Position numbers and translations under genes: made by a program. The notes below the pieces were generated by a model. That model was not told where the DNA came from. It ran no database searches and saw nothing but the letters and a program-made list of their open reading frames with translations. Shown here one piece after another: positions 34,268 through 44,574 of a stretch of DNA of 64,000 nt (position 1 is the stretch's first letter; the number at the start of each line of letters is the position of its first letter). This DNA comes from Nitrospirota bacterium (lineage in GTDB: Bacteria > Nitrospirota > UBA9217): NCBI GenBank assembly GCA_035516965.1, contig DATIZR010000027.1, positions 1-64,000 of the forward strand, given 5' to 3'.

Positions 34268-35374
34268 TTACGGATGCAGCGCAGCCTCCTGCTCCCGCAA
34301 CTGGCCGCAGGCCGCCGAGATGTCCCTGCCCCGTGACTCGCGCAGGGGTGCGGTCAAGTGATGGTCCAGCAGGACCTTCTGGAAGAGGCGGACCGCGGCA
34401 TCAGCGGGCCGCCTGAACTCGCTGCCGGGAAAGGGATTGAAGGGGATAAGATTGACCTTGCTCCTGATGCCCTTGAGCAGGTGCACGAGCCGCCGCGCAT
34501 CCTCCCCCGAATCATTCACGCCCGAGAGCAGAACGTATTCGAACGTGATCCTCCTCCGTTCGTCGAGGGGAAAGCGCCTGCAGGCGGCCAAAAGCTCCCC
34601 GATCGGGTAGCGGCGATTCACGGGCATGATCCGGTCGCGGACCGCGTCGGTAGTTGCGTTCAGCGAGATGGCGAGGTTGACCCTGATGCCGGTTGTTCCG
34701 AGCCTGTCTATTTCCGGCGCCAGGCCGTCGGTCGAGAGCGTCACCCTGCGCGGCGAGAACCCCAGCCCCTTGTCTGCCGTTATCACGCGGAGCGCCTGCA
34801 CCACGTTGTCGAAGTTCGCCAGAGGCTCACCCATTCCCATCAGCACGATGTTCGTGATGTACCGCACGGGCTCGCGCCTGAAGTCTCCGCCGCCTCCCTG
34901 GTGAACGGTGCCGGCACGTTCACCGGAAGCAATCAGCTTCTCTACGAACAGGATCTGGTCTACGATCTCGAAGGCGTCGAGGTTCCTGCGAAACCCGCCG
35001 CTGCCGGTGAGGCAGAAGCGACAGGCCTGGGCGCAGCCGACCTGCGAGGAGACGCAGAGCGTTTTCCGGTCCTCGTCGGGGATGAGCACGCTTTCGATGG
35101 TATGGCGGTCGGTAAGCTCGAATAAAAATTTTGTGGTCCCGTCCGAGGAGCGCTCCTGCTTCAGCAGCCGGGGCGATGGGATGAAGAAACGCCCCGCGAG
35201 CAGGACGCGCTCGGCCTTCGGGATGTTCGTCATCTCGTCAAAGGCGTCCGCGCTGTTCCGGTATATCCACTCATGGACCTGTCCGGCACGATATCTCTTC
35301 ATGCCCAGGCTCACCAACTCCCGGGTAAGATCATCGAAGGAGAGATTCTTTATATTGATCGAGCCGGTTTGCAT
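34268..35374 (-). CDS. rlmN: 23S rRNA (adenine2503-C2)-methyltransferase RlmN
   Basis: A 368-residue radical SAM enzyme that methylates A2503 of 23S rRNA and A37 of some tRNAs. The cluster motif C-A-Q-A-C-R-F-C is present, as is the G-M-G-E-P-L-A-N-F segment and the methyl-carrying cysteine in I-S-A-A-C-G-Q-L near the C-terminus. Length is typical. It is monocistronic on the minus strand. Confidence 0.95.
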   Translation of the reverse strand: MQTGSINIKNLSFDDLTRELVSLGMKRYRAGQVHEWIYRNSADAFDEMTNIPKAERVLLAGRFFIPSPRLLKQERSSDGTTKFLFELTDRHTIESVLIPDEDRKTLCVSSQVGCAQACRFCLTGSGGFRRNLDAFEIVDQILFVEKLIASGERAGTVHQGGGGDFRREPVRYITNIVLMGMGEPLANFDNVVQALRVITADKGLGFSPRRVTLSTDGLAPEIDRLGTTGIRVNLAISLNATTDAVRDRIMPVNRRYPIGELLAACRRFPLDERRRITFEYVLLSGVNDSGEDARRLVHLLKGIRSKVNLIPFNPFPGSEFRRPADAAVRLFQKVLLDHHLTAPLRESRGRDISAACGQLREQEAALHP

Positions 35375-35717
35375 CGGAGAAGGGCTTTCCTTTCATGAGG
35401 CCTCAGATTAACACCTTTATCCTGCAAAATCAAGCTGTCAAGAAACGGTACTTTTCACGCATCACTGTCCTGTTTCTGTACAGTCATACGGGTTTGTTTA
35501 GACTTAAATATCTGAAAAAATGTACATATTTATCCGGAACGAAAAGTGCATGAGTTTCTGTGGATTAACAGAGGGTTAATTACAAACGTTTCCAGACAAA
35601 AACCTGAAAATACCCCTAAAGATCATTCAAGATTTCAATGGAATCTCCGAAAAGAGATCAGCCTTCCTTATTATTATAGTGATTGACGGGAGGCTCAGCC
35701 GGGATTGCAGGAGGGAT
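35375..35717. other. Divergent intergenic region between rlmN and the chemosensory operon
   Basis: About 340 bases with AT-rich stretches around 35500-35540 and 35660-35680. It must hold both the rlmN and chemosensory promoters. I do not find a convincing sigma-28 or sigma-54 site, nor a strong sigma-70 match. Confidence 0.4.
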
Positions 35718-36869
35718 ATGACCGAGAACAAAAAAATAAAGCCCATTCTGGCTGGTCTTCTCCTGCTTGCTGCGCTGCCGTCCCTGTTCACCACGTGGCA
35801 GGTTCGGCTGAGCGCCTTCATCGTATGTTACGGCGCCGCCCTGTTCCTCGCCATTTCCCTTCTGCAGAGGCATCACGCCTCGCTCGAAGAGAAGCACGGG
35901 CAGGAGCAGAAGATCGAACTTGCCGGGATCGAATCGATCCTAACGCCCGTCGCCGGTCACCTTCAGAGCAAGGTTCAGATCATTCCGGTCCTGACGAACC
36001 AGCTGACAGAGGTCACGAAGCAGACCGAACAGGCCGCCCTGGAAATGGGTGAAAAATTCATGGGCATCGTCGGCCGGGCGCGGAAGCAGTCGGAGAGCGC
36101 ATCGGACGCCTTCGGCAGGCTCGGAGTGAGCGGCGGAGACTCGTCGGCTATCAGCGTGAGCAGGCAGACCTTCAAGAGCGTCATGGCCGACCTTCAGACA
36201 CTCACGAGCTCCGCGAGAGAAACCCAGCAGGAGATGAGCGTTATCGCCCAGGACGCGGAAAGCATCAGGAAGATCGTGGGAGAGATCGAATACATCGCGC
36301 AGCAGACCAACCTGCTCGCCCTCAACGCGGCGATCGAGGCCGCGCGCGCGGGAGAGGCGGGCAAGGGGTTCAGTGTGGTCGCCGACGAGGTGAGAAAGCT
36401 TTCCGACCGGTCCAACGGCGCCGCCGACAAGATCAAGCAGCTGATCACCAAGATCGGGGCGGACATGAGCGCCATGTATCAAAAGACCGAGATGAGCACG
36501 GCCGAGCACACGGCCAAATCGCTCCAAGCAGGGACGGCCGTCGATGAGGCGCTCGCCACGCTGGACGCCGTGGTCCGCGACGCGAAGGAGCGGCTCGAGG
36601 AGCTCACCAAGGAGTCTGATGCGCTCGCCAGGGACATCAGCGGGATCATCGTCTCCATGCAGTTCCAGGACATCACCCGTCAGCGGATCGAGCATGTGGT
36701 CGAGCCCCTGCTGCAACTCAAGGCCGAATCGGAGCAGATCCTGGCGAAGCTCCGGGATGCCAGCGTGACCCACCACAGGGCGAACGCGTCGTGGATCGAG
36801 AAGTTGTATACCATGGAGTCGGAGCGGGCGGTCATGAACAAGACGCTCCTCGCTCTGAACGTGAAATAG
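35718..36869 (+). CDS. Methyl-accepting chemotaxis protein without sensor domain
   Basis: A 383-residue transducer. Two membrane segments (about residues 9-28 and 33-52) are almost adjacent, leaving no periplasmic ligand domain, so it probably senses through the membrane or cytoplasm. The signalling hairpin is canonical: [21 protein letters not shown]. It ends with the Q-F-Q-D-I-T-R-Q-R segment seen in some cytoplasmic-type transducers. The ATG at 35718 is close to GGAGGG. It opens the operon. Confidence 0.88.
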   Translation: MTENKKIKPILAGLLLLAALPSLFTTWQVRLSAFIVCYGAALFLAISLLQRHHASLEEKHGQEQKIELAGIESILTPVAGHLQSKVQIIPVLTNQLTEVTKQTEQAALEMGEKFMGIVGRARKQSESASDAFGRLGVSGGDSSAISVSRQTFKSVMADLQTLTSSARETQQEMSVIAQDAESIRKIVGEIEYIAQQTNLLALNAAIEAARAGEAGKGFSVVADEVRKLSDRSNGAADKIKQLITKIGADMSAMYQKTEMSTAEHTAKSLQAGTAVDEALATLDAVVRDAKERLEELTKESDALARDISGIIVSMQFQDITRQRIEHVVEPLLQLKAESEQILAKLRDASVTHHRANASWIEKLYTMESERAVMNKTLLALNVK

Positions 36870-36884
36870 CGGGAGGGTTCTCGT

Positions 36885-37250
36885 ATGGCAAAGACCGTTC
36901 TGGTTGTAGATGACTCCGCATCGATGCGGCAGCTGGTCGCTTTCACCATCAAGGAGGCGGGGCACGACGTGCTGGTCGCGGAGAACGGCAGGGACGCCCT
37001 TGGGAAGATCGCGGGCGCAAAGATCGACATGGTCATCACCGACCTGAACATGCCCGAGATGGACGGCATCGAGCTCATCAGGAAGCTCCGCGGCCTGCCG
37101 GCTTTCAAGTTCTCGCCCATCGTGATGCTGACCACGGAGTCGCAGGAGAGCAAGAGGCAGGAGGGAAAACAGGCGGGGGCCAGCGGCTGGATCGTCAAGC
37201 CGTTTTCCCCGGAACAGCTGCTTGACGTAGTGAAGAAGTTCGTGAAGTAG
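36885..37250 (+). CDS. cheY: CheY-like response regulator
   Basis: A 121-residue receiver with V-V-D-D-S-A-S-M-R, phospho-acceptor aspartate in V-I-T-D-L-N-M-P (about residue 53), T-T-E in the switch position and K-P-F near the C-terminus. It has no output domain and sits directly between an MCP and CheA, so it is the most likely diffusible output of this pathway. Confidence 0.92.
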   Translation: MAKTVLVVDDSASMRQLVAFTIKEAGHDVLVAENGRDALGKIAGAKIDMVITDLNMPEMDGIELIRKLRGLPAFKFSPIVMLTTESQESKRQEGKQAGASGWIVKPFSPEQLLDVVKKFVK

Positions 37251-37304
37251 CAGCGCGTATCCGGGCAACCCCGGCCGGCTGCGTATGAGAGGAAGGACAT
37301 CGTC

Positions 37305-39440
37305 GTGGCGATAAGCGACAGGCACAGGTCCGTTTTTCTGGAAGAAGCGAACGAGCGTCTGGAAGAGCTTGAAGCGTCGCTGCTCGAGCTCGAGGAATCG
37401 CCGGCGGACGGAGAGCTGATCGGTCGGATCTTCCGCGCCCTGCACACGATCAAGGGCTCCGGAGCCATGTTCGGCTTCGAGAGGGTTTCGAAGTTCACCC
37501 ACGAGATCGAGACCGTCTTCGACCTCGTCCGGAACAACAGGATGTCGGCTTCCCGGGAGCTGATCAACCTTGCGCTTCAGGCGCGGGACCGGATCAAGAC
37601 CATGCTCGCTGCGTCCGATGAAGCCGGACCGGAACTGGAGCGGGCCAATGTCCCCCTCATAGAGTCGCTGAAGAAGCTTATCCCTGCCGATGTCCGGAAG
37701 GAACCCCCGGCCGGGCCTCTGCCCTCCGCAGTCGAAACCAAGGCCGGCGAGCGGCGCGAGGCAATCGCTACCTACCGCATCGCCTTCGGGGCGGGTCGGA
37801 ACATATTCAAGACAGGAATCGACCCGATCCGCCTGCTCGATGAATTGCGCGGACTCGGCGAATGCACCGTCGTCGCCCTGACCGAGCCGGTGCCGTTCCT
37901 CGAGGACCTCGACCCGGAAGACTGTTACCTCTCCTGGAACGTCCTGCTCACCACCAACCGCGGGCTGAATGCCATCAAGGACGTGTTCCTGTTCGTGGAG
38001 GACTGCTCCAAGGTGAAGATCGATGTGGCCGACGTCATCGACCCGTCGCAGAACGTGGATTTCCAGCCGTACACGAAGAGGATCGGTGATATCCTGGTCG
38101 AACGCGGAGACGTCTCCCCGGAGGTCGTCCGGCAGGGGCTTTCGGCACAGAAGCGCTTCGGCGAGATCCTTGTGGGCATGGGCGCAATCGGACCCGATAA
38201 GGTGACTGCCGCGCTCGCCGAGCAGGAGCACGTTCGCGACGTGCGCGAAAAACGCCACAAGGAAGAATCGGTGATGACCGTCCGGGTGCCAGCCGAAAAG
38301 CTCGACCGCTTGGTGGACCTCGTCGGGGAACTGGTGACGGTGCAGGCGCGGCTCAGCCAGGCGGCATCGACCCATGGCAACGGCTCTACCGATTTTCTCG
38401 CCATCTCGGAGGAGGTGGAGCGGCTGACGGCCGAGCTCCGGGACATCACGATGAGCATCCGCATGATGCCCATCGGCACCACCTTCAGCAGGTTCAAGCG
38501 CCTGGTGCGGGATCTGTCCGGGGAACTGGGCAAGCAGATCGAGCTGACCACGGCCGGCGCCGAGACCGAGCTGGACAAGACCGTCATCGAGCGGCTCGGC
38601 GACCCGCTGGTGCACCTCATCCGGAACAGCATCGACCACGGCATCGAGACCCCGGCCGTCCGCGAGGCAGCGGGCAAACCGCGTCAGGGTTCGATCCTCC
38701 TGTCCGCCGTGCATGCAGGTGCGAACGTGCTGATCCAGATAACCGACGACGGAGGCGGCATCGATTCCGACGCGGTCCGCATCAAGGCGATCGAGAGGGG
38801 TCTCATTGCAGCCGATGCACATCTGTCGGAGCAGGAGCTGTTCGGACTGATCCTGACGCCGGGATTCACTACGGCAACAAAGGTCTCGAGCGTGTCCGGC
38901 CGCGGGGTGGGGATGGACGTTGTGAAGAAGACCATCGAGTCGCTGCGCGGAACCCTCGACATAACCAGCCGGAAAGGGACCGGGACCACCATCACGCTGA
39001 AGCTGCCGCTGACCCTGGCGATCATCGACGGCTTCCTGACCAGGATCGGCAGTGAGCACTTCATCTTCCCGCTGTCCGTCGTGGAGGAATGCGTGGAGCT
39101 GTCCCGCGACGACCGGGAACGGTCCCGGGGCAGGCACCTTGCCCATGTGCGGGGACAGATCGTCCCCTATCTACGCCTCCGGGAGCGCTTCGCCATAGGG
39201 TGCGAAGCGCCCTCCATCGAACAGATCGTGATCACCCGGGTCAACGACCGACGGGTCGGATTCGTGGTCGACCTTGTGATCGGCGGCCATCAGACGGTCA
39301 TCAAGAACTTGGGAAGATATTACCACGGCGTGAAGGGCATATCCGGCGCAACGATCCTCGGCGACGGCACCGTGGCGCTCATTCTCGACGTTCCCCGGCT
39401 TGTCCGAAGTGCCGAGTTCGAGGAAACGAATGCCCGTTGA
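37305..39440 (+). CDS. cheA: Chemotaxis histidine kinase CheA, copy 1
   Basis: A 711-residue kinase. The HPt domain has the phospho-histidine in A-L-H-T-I-K-G-S-G (His47). A middle region (about 145-245) is followed by about 65 residues resembling paired GspE/MshEN-type repeats (G-D-I-L-V-E-R-G and G-E-I-L-V-G-M-G). Then come dimerisation, the HATPase (N box H-L-I-R-N-S-I-D-H-G, G2 G-R-G-V-G-M-D-V-V) and a CheW-like domain. The start is a GTG at 37305 with GGAAGGA upstream. Confidence 0.92.
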   Translation: MAISDRHRSVFLEEANERLEELEASLLELEESPADGELIGRIFRALHTIKGSGAMFGFERVSKFTHEIETVFDLVRNNRMSASRELINLALQARDRIKTMLAASDEAGPELERANVPLIESLKKLIPADVRKEPPAGPLPSAVETKAGERREAIATYRIAFGAGRNIFKTGIDPIRLLDELRGLGECTVVALTEPVPFLEDLDPEDCYLSWNVLLTTNRGLNAIKDVFLFVEDCSKVKIDVADVIDPSQNVDFQPYTKRIGDILVERGDVSPEVVRQGLSAQKRFGEILVGMGAIGPDKVTAALAEQEHVRDVREKRHKEESVMTVRVPAEKLDRLVDLVGELVTVQARLSQAASTHGNGSTDFLAISEEVERLTAELRDITMSIRMMPIGTTFSRFKRLVRDLSGELGKQIELTTAGAETELDKTVIERLGDPLVHLIRNSIDHGIETPAVREAAGKPRQGSILLSAVHAGANVLIQITDDGGGIDSDAVRIKAIERGLIAADAHLSEQELFGLILTPGFTTATKVSSVSGRGVGMDVVKKTIESLRGTLDITSRKGTGTTITLKLPLTLAIIDGFLTRIGSEHFIFPLSVVEECVELSRDDRERSRGRHLAHVRGQIVPYLRLRERFAIGCEAPSIEQIVITRVNDRRVGFVVDLVIGGHQTVIKNLGRYYHGVKGISGATILGDGTVALILDVPRLVRSAEFEETNAR

Positions 39441-39482
39441 ACTGCGGGCAATAACCATTCCCCGTCAAGCGAGGTGAACAGC

Positions 39483-39830
39483 ATGGGAGCGAATTTTCAA
39501 CAATCCGGGACGAGCGTGGTGATCACGCTGGAAGGCGAGATCACGCTGCCGCATGCCGCAGAGCTGAGACACACCCTGATCAAGGCGCTGATCGACTCGG
39601 ACGACATTTCGATTTCTCTGGCGAACGCGCAGGCCCTGGACCTCTCCTGCCTGCAGCTCTTCTGTTCGGCCCACCGCAGCGCCGTTCGCCTGAAGAAACG
39701 GCTCTGCCTGAGCGGTCCGCTGCCCCAGGTGTTTACGGACATGGTCGAGGCCGCCGGCTTCGGCCGGCTCACGGGCTGTAAACTGGATACGGAGAAGAGC
39801 TGCCTCTGGGCGGCGGCTCATGGAGCCTGA
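39483..39830 (+). CDS. STAS-domain protein
   Basis: A 115-residue STAS domain. The acceptor loop reads L-D-L-S-C-L-Q-L, retaining a serine at the phosphorylation position. It lies between two CheA genes and its stop is next to the second CheA start. It may be a phospho-switch linked to the kinases, but no anti-sigma kinase is in this operon. GAGGTG precedes the ATG at 39483. Confidence 0.8.
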   Translation: MGANFQQSGTSVVITLEGEITLPHAAELRHTLIKALIDSDDISISLANAQALDLSCLQLFCSAHRSAVRLKKRLCLSGPLPQVFTDMVEAAGFGRLTGCKLDTEKSCLWAAAHGA

Positions 39831-39831
39831 C

Positions 39832-42006
39832 ATGGATGAAAAGAGCAAACCGGCATTTGATGACTCCTCGGAAATCATTGTGCGCGAACTGCGCGCAACA
39901 TTCCAGGCGGAGGCCCAGGAGCTGCTTGCGGAGCTGGAGCAGGCGCTCTTGGAGCTCGAAAAAGATCCGAACGACGGCCAGCAGATCGGCAGAGCCTTTC
40001 GCGCCATGCACACGATCAAGGGGTCCGGCGGCGCCTGCGAATTCCACGAGATAGCCGGCTTTACGCACGAACTGGAGACGATCCTGGACAACGTCCGTTC
40101 AGGCAAGGTGACGGCGACGAAAGAGATCATCAATCTCACCCTTGCCGCCCGAGACCAGATCGAGGCCATGTTCAACGTCTACTACCGCGGCGGCACTGCG
40201 GACCCCGCGCGGTGCACCGAGATCCTCGAGGAATTCCGGCAGCTGCTCCCGGGCATGGAGCTGAAGGGCGGACCGGCCGCGGAGCCGGCGGCCAAGAGCA
40301 TCGCACAACCGGAGGCCGGGGCGCCCTGCCTCACGTACCGTATTCGCTTCAAACCGGCTGCGGACATCGCCCTGCACGGGATAAATCCGGTCCACCTCCT
40401 GAACGAACTTCGGGAGCTCGGAGCATGCAAGATAATTGCCCATACGGAGGCCATCCCGCTCCTCGAGGACTTCGATCCCCAGGCCTGCTACACTTCGTGG
40501 GACGCCATCCTTTCGACCTGCCGGGGCCTGGACGCCATTCAGGACGTGTTCATCTTCGTAAAGGACGGCTCCGACGTTAAGATCGACATCATAGACCGGG
40601 ACGGCTTTCTGGACGACGAGAAAACCTACAAGAAGGTCGGCGAGATCCTGCTCGAACGCGGAGACCTGGCCATCGGGGACCTTCAGAAGGTGCTGGAGAG
40701 CAAGAAGCGCGTCGGAGAGATGCTGGTAGAGACCGGCGTGGTACCCAGCGCCAAGGTGGAGTCGGCCCTGCTCGAACAGCAGCATGTGCGCGAGCTCCGG
40801 GAGCAGCGCCAGGGCGCAGATGCGGCTCAGAGCATCCGCGTGGCGACCAGCAAGCTCGACACCATGGTGAATCTCGTGGGCGAACTCGTGACGGTCCAGG
40901 CGCGGCTGACCCAGACGGCGGCGACCAGCCGGATCCCCGCTCTGCTAGCGATCGCAGAAGAGGTGGAGCGGCTGACCGCCTCCCTCCGGGACAACGCCAT
41001 GAACATCCGCATGCTGCCCATCGGGACGACGTTCAGCAGGTTCAAGCGAATCGTTCGCGATCTTTCCGTGGAACTCGGCAAGGAGATCGAGATGACTGCG
41101 GACGGGGCCGAGACGGAGCTGGACAAGACCGTGATCGAGCGGCTGAGCGATCCCCTGGTCCATATCATCCGGAACTGCATCGATCACGGTATCGAGCAGC
41201 CCGCCGTCCGGCAGGCCGCGGGCAAGCCGAGGCAGGGTACGATCCACCTGTCGGCCGTGCATTCGGGAGCCCATGTCCTGATCCGGGTGGAGGACGACGG
41301 AGCGGGCCTGGATGTTTCGGCCATCAGGGCCAAAGCCCTCGAGAGGGGCCTGATCCAGCCCCATGACGAGCTGTCGGAGCGACAGGTGATGGAACTGATC
41401 CTCGCACCCGGCTTCTCCACGGCGAAGAGCGTAACCGGAGTGTCGGGACGCGGCGTGGGGATGGACGTGGTCAAGAAGGCGATCGATGGGCTCCGGGGCA
41501 GTATCGAGGTCACGAGCGCGCCGCGCAGGGGGACAGCCATTTTGCTCAAGATCCCGCTCACCCTTGCCATCATCGATGGCTTCCTGACGCGGACGGCAGG
41601 CGAGCATTTCATCTTCCCGCTGTCCCTCGTGGAAGAGTGCGTGGAACTCTCGCAGGGCGACGCCGCCGGCACGCACGGCAGGCACCTGGCGCATGTCCGG
41701 GGATCGCTGGTACCCTACATCCGGTTGCGGGACTATTTCGGGATCAACGGGGCGCCGCCCCGCTTTCAGCAGATCGTGATCACGAATGTCGACGGCAGGC
41801 GCGTCGGGCTCGTGGTGGACACGGTCATCGGCGAGCACCAGACGGTCATTAAATCGCTCGGGAAATATTATCAGGGGGTCGAAGGGATATCCGGCGCTAC
41901 GATCATGGGGGACGGGACGGTGGCGCTGATCCTCGATATCCCGAAACTGGTCCGGCAGGTTGAACATGAGGAAACCAAGATCGCCCGCGGCGGGGCTACT
42001 GTCTAA
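39832..42006 (+). CDS. cheA: Chemotaxis histidine kinase CheA, copy 2
   Basis: A 724-residue paralogue of the upstream CheA with the same layout: HPt (A-M-H-T-I-K-G-S-G, His60), a matching middle region, MshEN-like repeats (G-E-I-L-L-E-R-G and G-E-M-L-V-E-T-G), HATPase (H-I-I-R-N-C-I-D-H-G, G-R-G-V-G-M-D-V-V) and a CheW-like domain. GGAG six bases before the ATG at 39832 fixes the start. Both copies keep all catalytic boxes, so both are probably active. Confidence 0.92.
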   Translation: MDEKSKPAFDDSSEIIVRELRATFQAEAQELLAELEQALLELEKDPNDGQQIGRAFRAMHTIKGSGGACEFHEIAGFTHELETILDNVRSGKVTATKEIINLTLAARDQIEAMFNVYYRGGTADPARCTEILEEFRQLLPGMELKGGPAAEPAAKSIAQPEAGAPCLTYRIRFKPAADIALHGINPVHLLNELRELGACKIIAHTEAIPLLEDFDPQACYTSWDAILSTCRGLDAIQDVFIFVKDGSDVKIDIIDRDGFLDDEKTYKKVGEILLERGDLAIGDLQKVLESKKRVGEMLVETGVVPSAKVESALLEQQHVRELREQRQGADAAQSIRVATSKLDTMVNLVGELVTVQARLTQTAATSRIPALLAIAEEVERLTASLRDNAMNIRMLPIGTTFSRFKRIVRDLSVELGKEIEMTADGAETELDKTVIERLSDPLVHIIRNCIDHGIEQPAVRQAAGKPRQGTIHLSAVHSGAHVLIRVEDDGAGLDVSAIRAKALERGLIQPHDELSERQVMELILAPGFSTAKSVTGVSGRGVGMDVVKKAIDGLRGSIEVTSAPRRGTAILLKIPLTLAIIDGFLTRTAGEHFIFPLSLVEECVELSQGDAAGTHGRHLAHVRGSLVPYIRLRDYFGINGAPPRFQQIVITNVDGRRVGLVVDTVIGEHQTVIKSLGKYYQGVEGISGATIMGDGTVALILDIPKLVRQVEHEETKIARGGATV

Positions 42007-42150
42007 CGGAAACCGGAACGCCTTCTGCCTGACCTCGCGATCGGGTCTTCGAACTGGAGGCGGTCGAATGAATCGCCGTTTCAGCGTAGATTCGTCCGGA
42101 GAAAGGCCGTCGAGTGAGGCGTGCATGGCGACACGGACAAGGAGCATTCC

Positions 42151-43845
42151 ATGAAGATCTCGCGAAGCATCACCTTTCGGGGTAGGATCCTGTTCATCAC
42201 AGGGCTGATGATGGCCGGCATCCTCGCCATCACCCTCCTCTCGCTCTTCACCATCAGACGGGAGCTGTTCGAGGACCGGAAGGTGAAGACACGGCACGTG
42301 GTCGAATCAGCCTTCGGCGTCCTGGAGTACTACCATGGTCTCGCCCTGCAGGGCAAGATGACCATGGACGAGGCGCAGCGGAACGCGGTCGCCATGATCA
42401 GGCAGCTCCGCTACGACGAGAAGGAATATTTTTGGATCAACGACATGCACCCCACGATGATCATGCACCCCTACAAGTCCGAGCTCGACGGGAAGGACCT
42501 GTCTGACTTCAAGGACCCCGAGGGGAAGCGGCTCTTCGTGGCCTTTGTCGACGCGGTCAAGGCGAGCGGGGCGGGATACGTGGATTATCTCTGGCCCAAG
42601 CCGGACTTCAAGGAGCCGGTACCCAAGGTGTCCTACGTCAAAAGGTTTGAGCCCTGGGGGTGGGTGATCGGGTCGGGCATCTACATTGACGACGTCCAGG
42701 CCGTCTTCTGGGCCGAGGCGAGGAGGTACGTGGTCGCCATGGTCCTGATCATGTCGCTCATCCTTGCGATCGGCCTGCTGCTGGTCAGGAGCGTGAATCA
42801 GGGGCTCACCGAGGCGGTGCGTGTTTCGAACCGTCTCGCCGAAGGCGACCTGATGCTGGATATCTCGGTGACGAACAATGACGAAACGGGCCAGCTGCTG
42901 AATGCGATGAAGGCCATGATGGAACGCCTCCGGACCGTCGTCACCGAGGTGAAGAGCGCCTCCGACAACGTGGCCTCGGGCAGCCAGCAGCTCTCCGTGG
43001 GCGCCGGGCAGATGTCCCAGGGAACGACCGAGCAGGCAGCATCCGCAGAAGAGGCATCATCATCCGTCGAGGAGATGAACGCCACGATCAAGCAGAACGC
43101 GGACAATGCCCAGACGACCGAAAAAATTGCACTCAAGTCGGCTGCAGACGCCACGGAGAGCGGCAGGGCAGTTGCCGAGACCGTGGCCGCCATGAAGGAC
43201 ATCGCCTCCCGGATCTCGATCATCGAGGAGATCGCGCGCCAGACGAACCTCCTGGCGCTGAACGCCGCCATCGAGGCCGCCCGGGCAGGCGAGCATGGCA
43301 AGGGCTTCGCGGTCGTTGCGTCAGAGGTCAGGAAGCTCGCCGAGCGGAGCCAGGCGGCAGCCGGCGAGATCAGCAAGCTGTCGACCACCAGCGTCGAAGT
43401 GGCCGTGAAGGCGGGACAAATGCTTGCCAGGCTGGTTCCGGACATCCAGAAGACCGCGGAGTTGGTGCAGGAGATCAGCGCCGCGTCCAAGGAGCAGACC
43501 ACCGGCGCGGACCAGATCAACGGCGCGATCCAGCAACTGAACCAGGTGATCCAGCAAAACGCGGGTGCTGCCGAGGAGATGTCCTCCACAGCGGAAGAGC
43601 TCTCCTCCCAGGCCGAGCAGCTGCAGCGCGCGATAGCGTTCTTCAAGGCGGCAGAGCCCCAGGCTTCGCGTCAGGTTGCAGCGGTAAAACACGTTCCGGC
43701 GTGGCATAGGGCCGCTTTCGCCCCTGTCGCGCCGAAGCCGTTGCCAGCGCTCGGTGCAGCAGTTCATGCCGGAATTGCCCTGAACCTGGGGCATGACGGG
43801 AAGGGCAACGACGACCGCCGGGACAGCGAATTTGAGAGATTTTAA
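42151..43845 (+). CDS. Cache-domain methyl-accepting chemotaxis protein
   Basis: A 564-residue transmembrane chemoreceptor. Between membrane segments (about 12-33 and 190-215) lies a single Cache domain (sCache_2 type) with Y-F-W-I-N-D-M-H-P and [14 protein letters not shown] region and the canonical signalling hairpin ([20 protein letters not shown]) follow. Cache domains of this type bind small organic acids in known cases; the ligand here is unknown. AAGGAG precedes the ATG at 42151. Confidence 0.92.
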   Translation: MKISRSITFRGRILFITGLMMAGILAITLLSLFTIRRELFEDRKVKTRHVVESAFGVLEYYHGLALQGKMTMDEAQRNAVAMIRQLRYDEKEYFWINDMHPTMIMHPYKSELDGKDLSDFKDPEGKRLFVAFVDAVKASGAGYVDYLWPKPDFKEPVPKVSYVKRFEPWGWVIGSGIYIDDVQAVFWAEARRYVVAMVLIMSLILAIGLLLVRSVNQGLTEAVRVSNRLAEGDLMLDISVTNNDETGQLLNAMKAMMERLRTVVTEVKSASDNVASGSQQLSVGAGQMSQGTTEQAASAEEASSSVEEMNATIKQNADNAQTTEKIALKSAADATESGRAVAETVAAMKDIASRISIIEEIARQTNLLALNAAIEAARAGEHGKGFAVVASEVRKLAERSQAAAGEISKLSTTSVEVAVKAGQMLARLVPDIQKTAELVQEISAASKEQTTGADQINGAIQQLNQVIQQNAGAAEEMSSTAEELSSQAEQLQRAIAFFKAAEPQASRQVAAVKHVPAWHRAAFAPVAPKPLPALGAAVHAGIALNLGHDGKGNDDRRDSEFERF

Positions 43846-43939
43846 AACCAGGTGCGGTATGACTGACGTGGAGCCAACCAGCGATGTGCGTCAAGTCCGA
43901 CAAAATCCCGCACTACGCATTTCTGGCGAGGAGGTACCT

Positions 43940-44455
43940 ATGGCTGCAGCAGCAATCATGGAGACGACGCAGTATCTGACGTTCAAGCTCGATGACGAGG
44001 TCTTCGCCCTCGACATTGGCAAGGTACGGGAGGTCCTGGACTTCACCTCGATCACCAAGGTACCGCGCACGCCTGACTTCATGCGCGGCGTCATCAACCT
44101 TCGGGGCAGCGTGGTCCCGGTCGTCGATTTGCGGCTCAAGTTCGGCATGTCGAAGACGGAGAATACGGTGAACACGTGCATCATCATCGTCGAGGTCACG
44201 GTCGACGGCGAAACCACGGTCCTGGGAGCCTTGGCCGATTCCGTCCAGGAGGTGATGGACCTCGGGCCCGGCCACATCGAACCGGCACCGAAGATCGGGA
44301 CGAGGCTGAACACGGAGTTCATCAAGGGCATGGGCAAGAAGGACAACCGTTTCATTATCATCCTCGACATCGACAAGATCTTCTCGACCGATGAACTGGC
44401 CCTGGTCCAGGCCAAAAAGGACTCCACCGCTCCGGAAGCGGGCCAGCAGGACTGA
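43940..44455 (+). CDS. cheW: CheW coupling protein
   Basis: A 171-residue adaptor between receptors and CheA. It has the family motifs F-A-L-D-I-G-K-V-R-E-V, R-G-V-I-N-L-R-G-S-V-V-P-V-V-D-L-R and D-S-V-Q-E-V. GAGGAGG before the ATG at 43940 fixes the start; the frame from 43793 is not supported. Confidence 0.94.
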   Translation: MAAAAIMETTQYLTFKLDDEVFALDIGKVREVLDFTSITKVPRTPDFMRGVINLRGSVVPVVDLRLKFGMSKTENTVNTCIIIVEVTVDGETTVLGALADSVQEVMDLGPGHIEPAPKIGTRLNTEFIKGMGKKDNRFIIILDIDKIFSTDELALVQAKKDSTAPEAGQQD

Positions 44456-44574
44456 ACGAACCGGAGGAGGGAAGGCGCTCCCAGTCCGGCGCCCCCCGGA
44501 GGGGAAATAGGACGTCCGGTATCGCGGGGGCCGCTGCCTTCCCCGACGCTCTCTTTGTGATGAAAGAAGTCCAG

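Noticed and set aside
34251-34268. Palindrome at the end of rlmN as a terminator
   Set aside because: The stem is short and no T run follows in the direction of rlmN transcription.
35940-39146. 1068-codon open frame on the minus strand
   Set aside because: It is antisense to the MCP, cheY and cheA genes, has no recognisable domains and reflects high G+C codon structure of the real genes.
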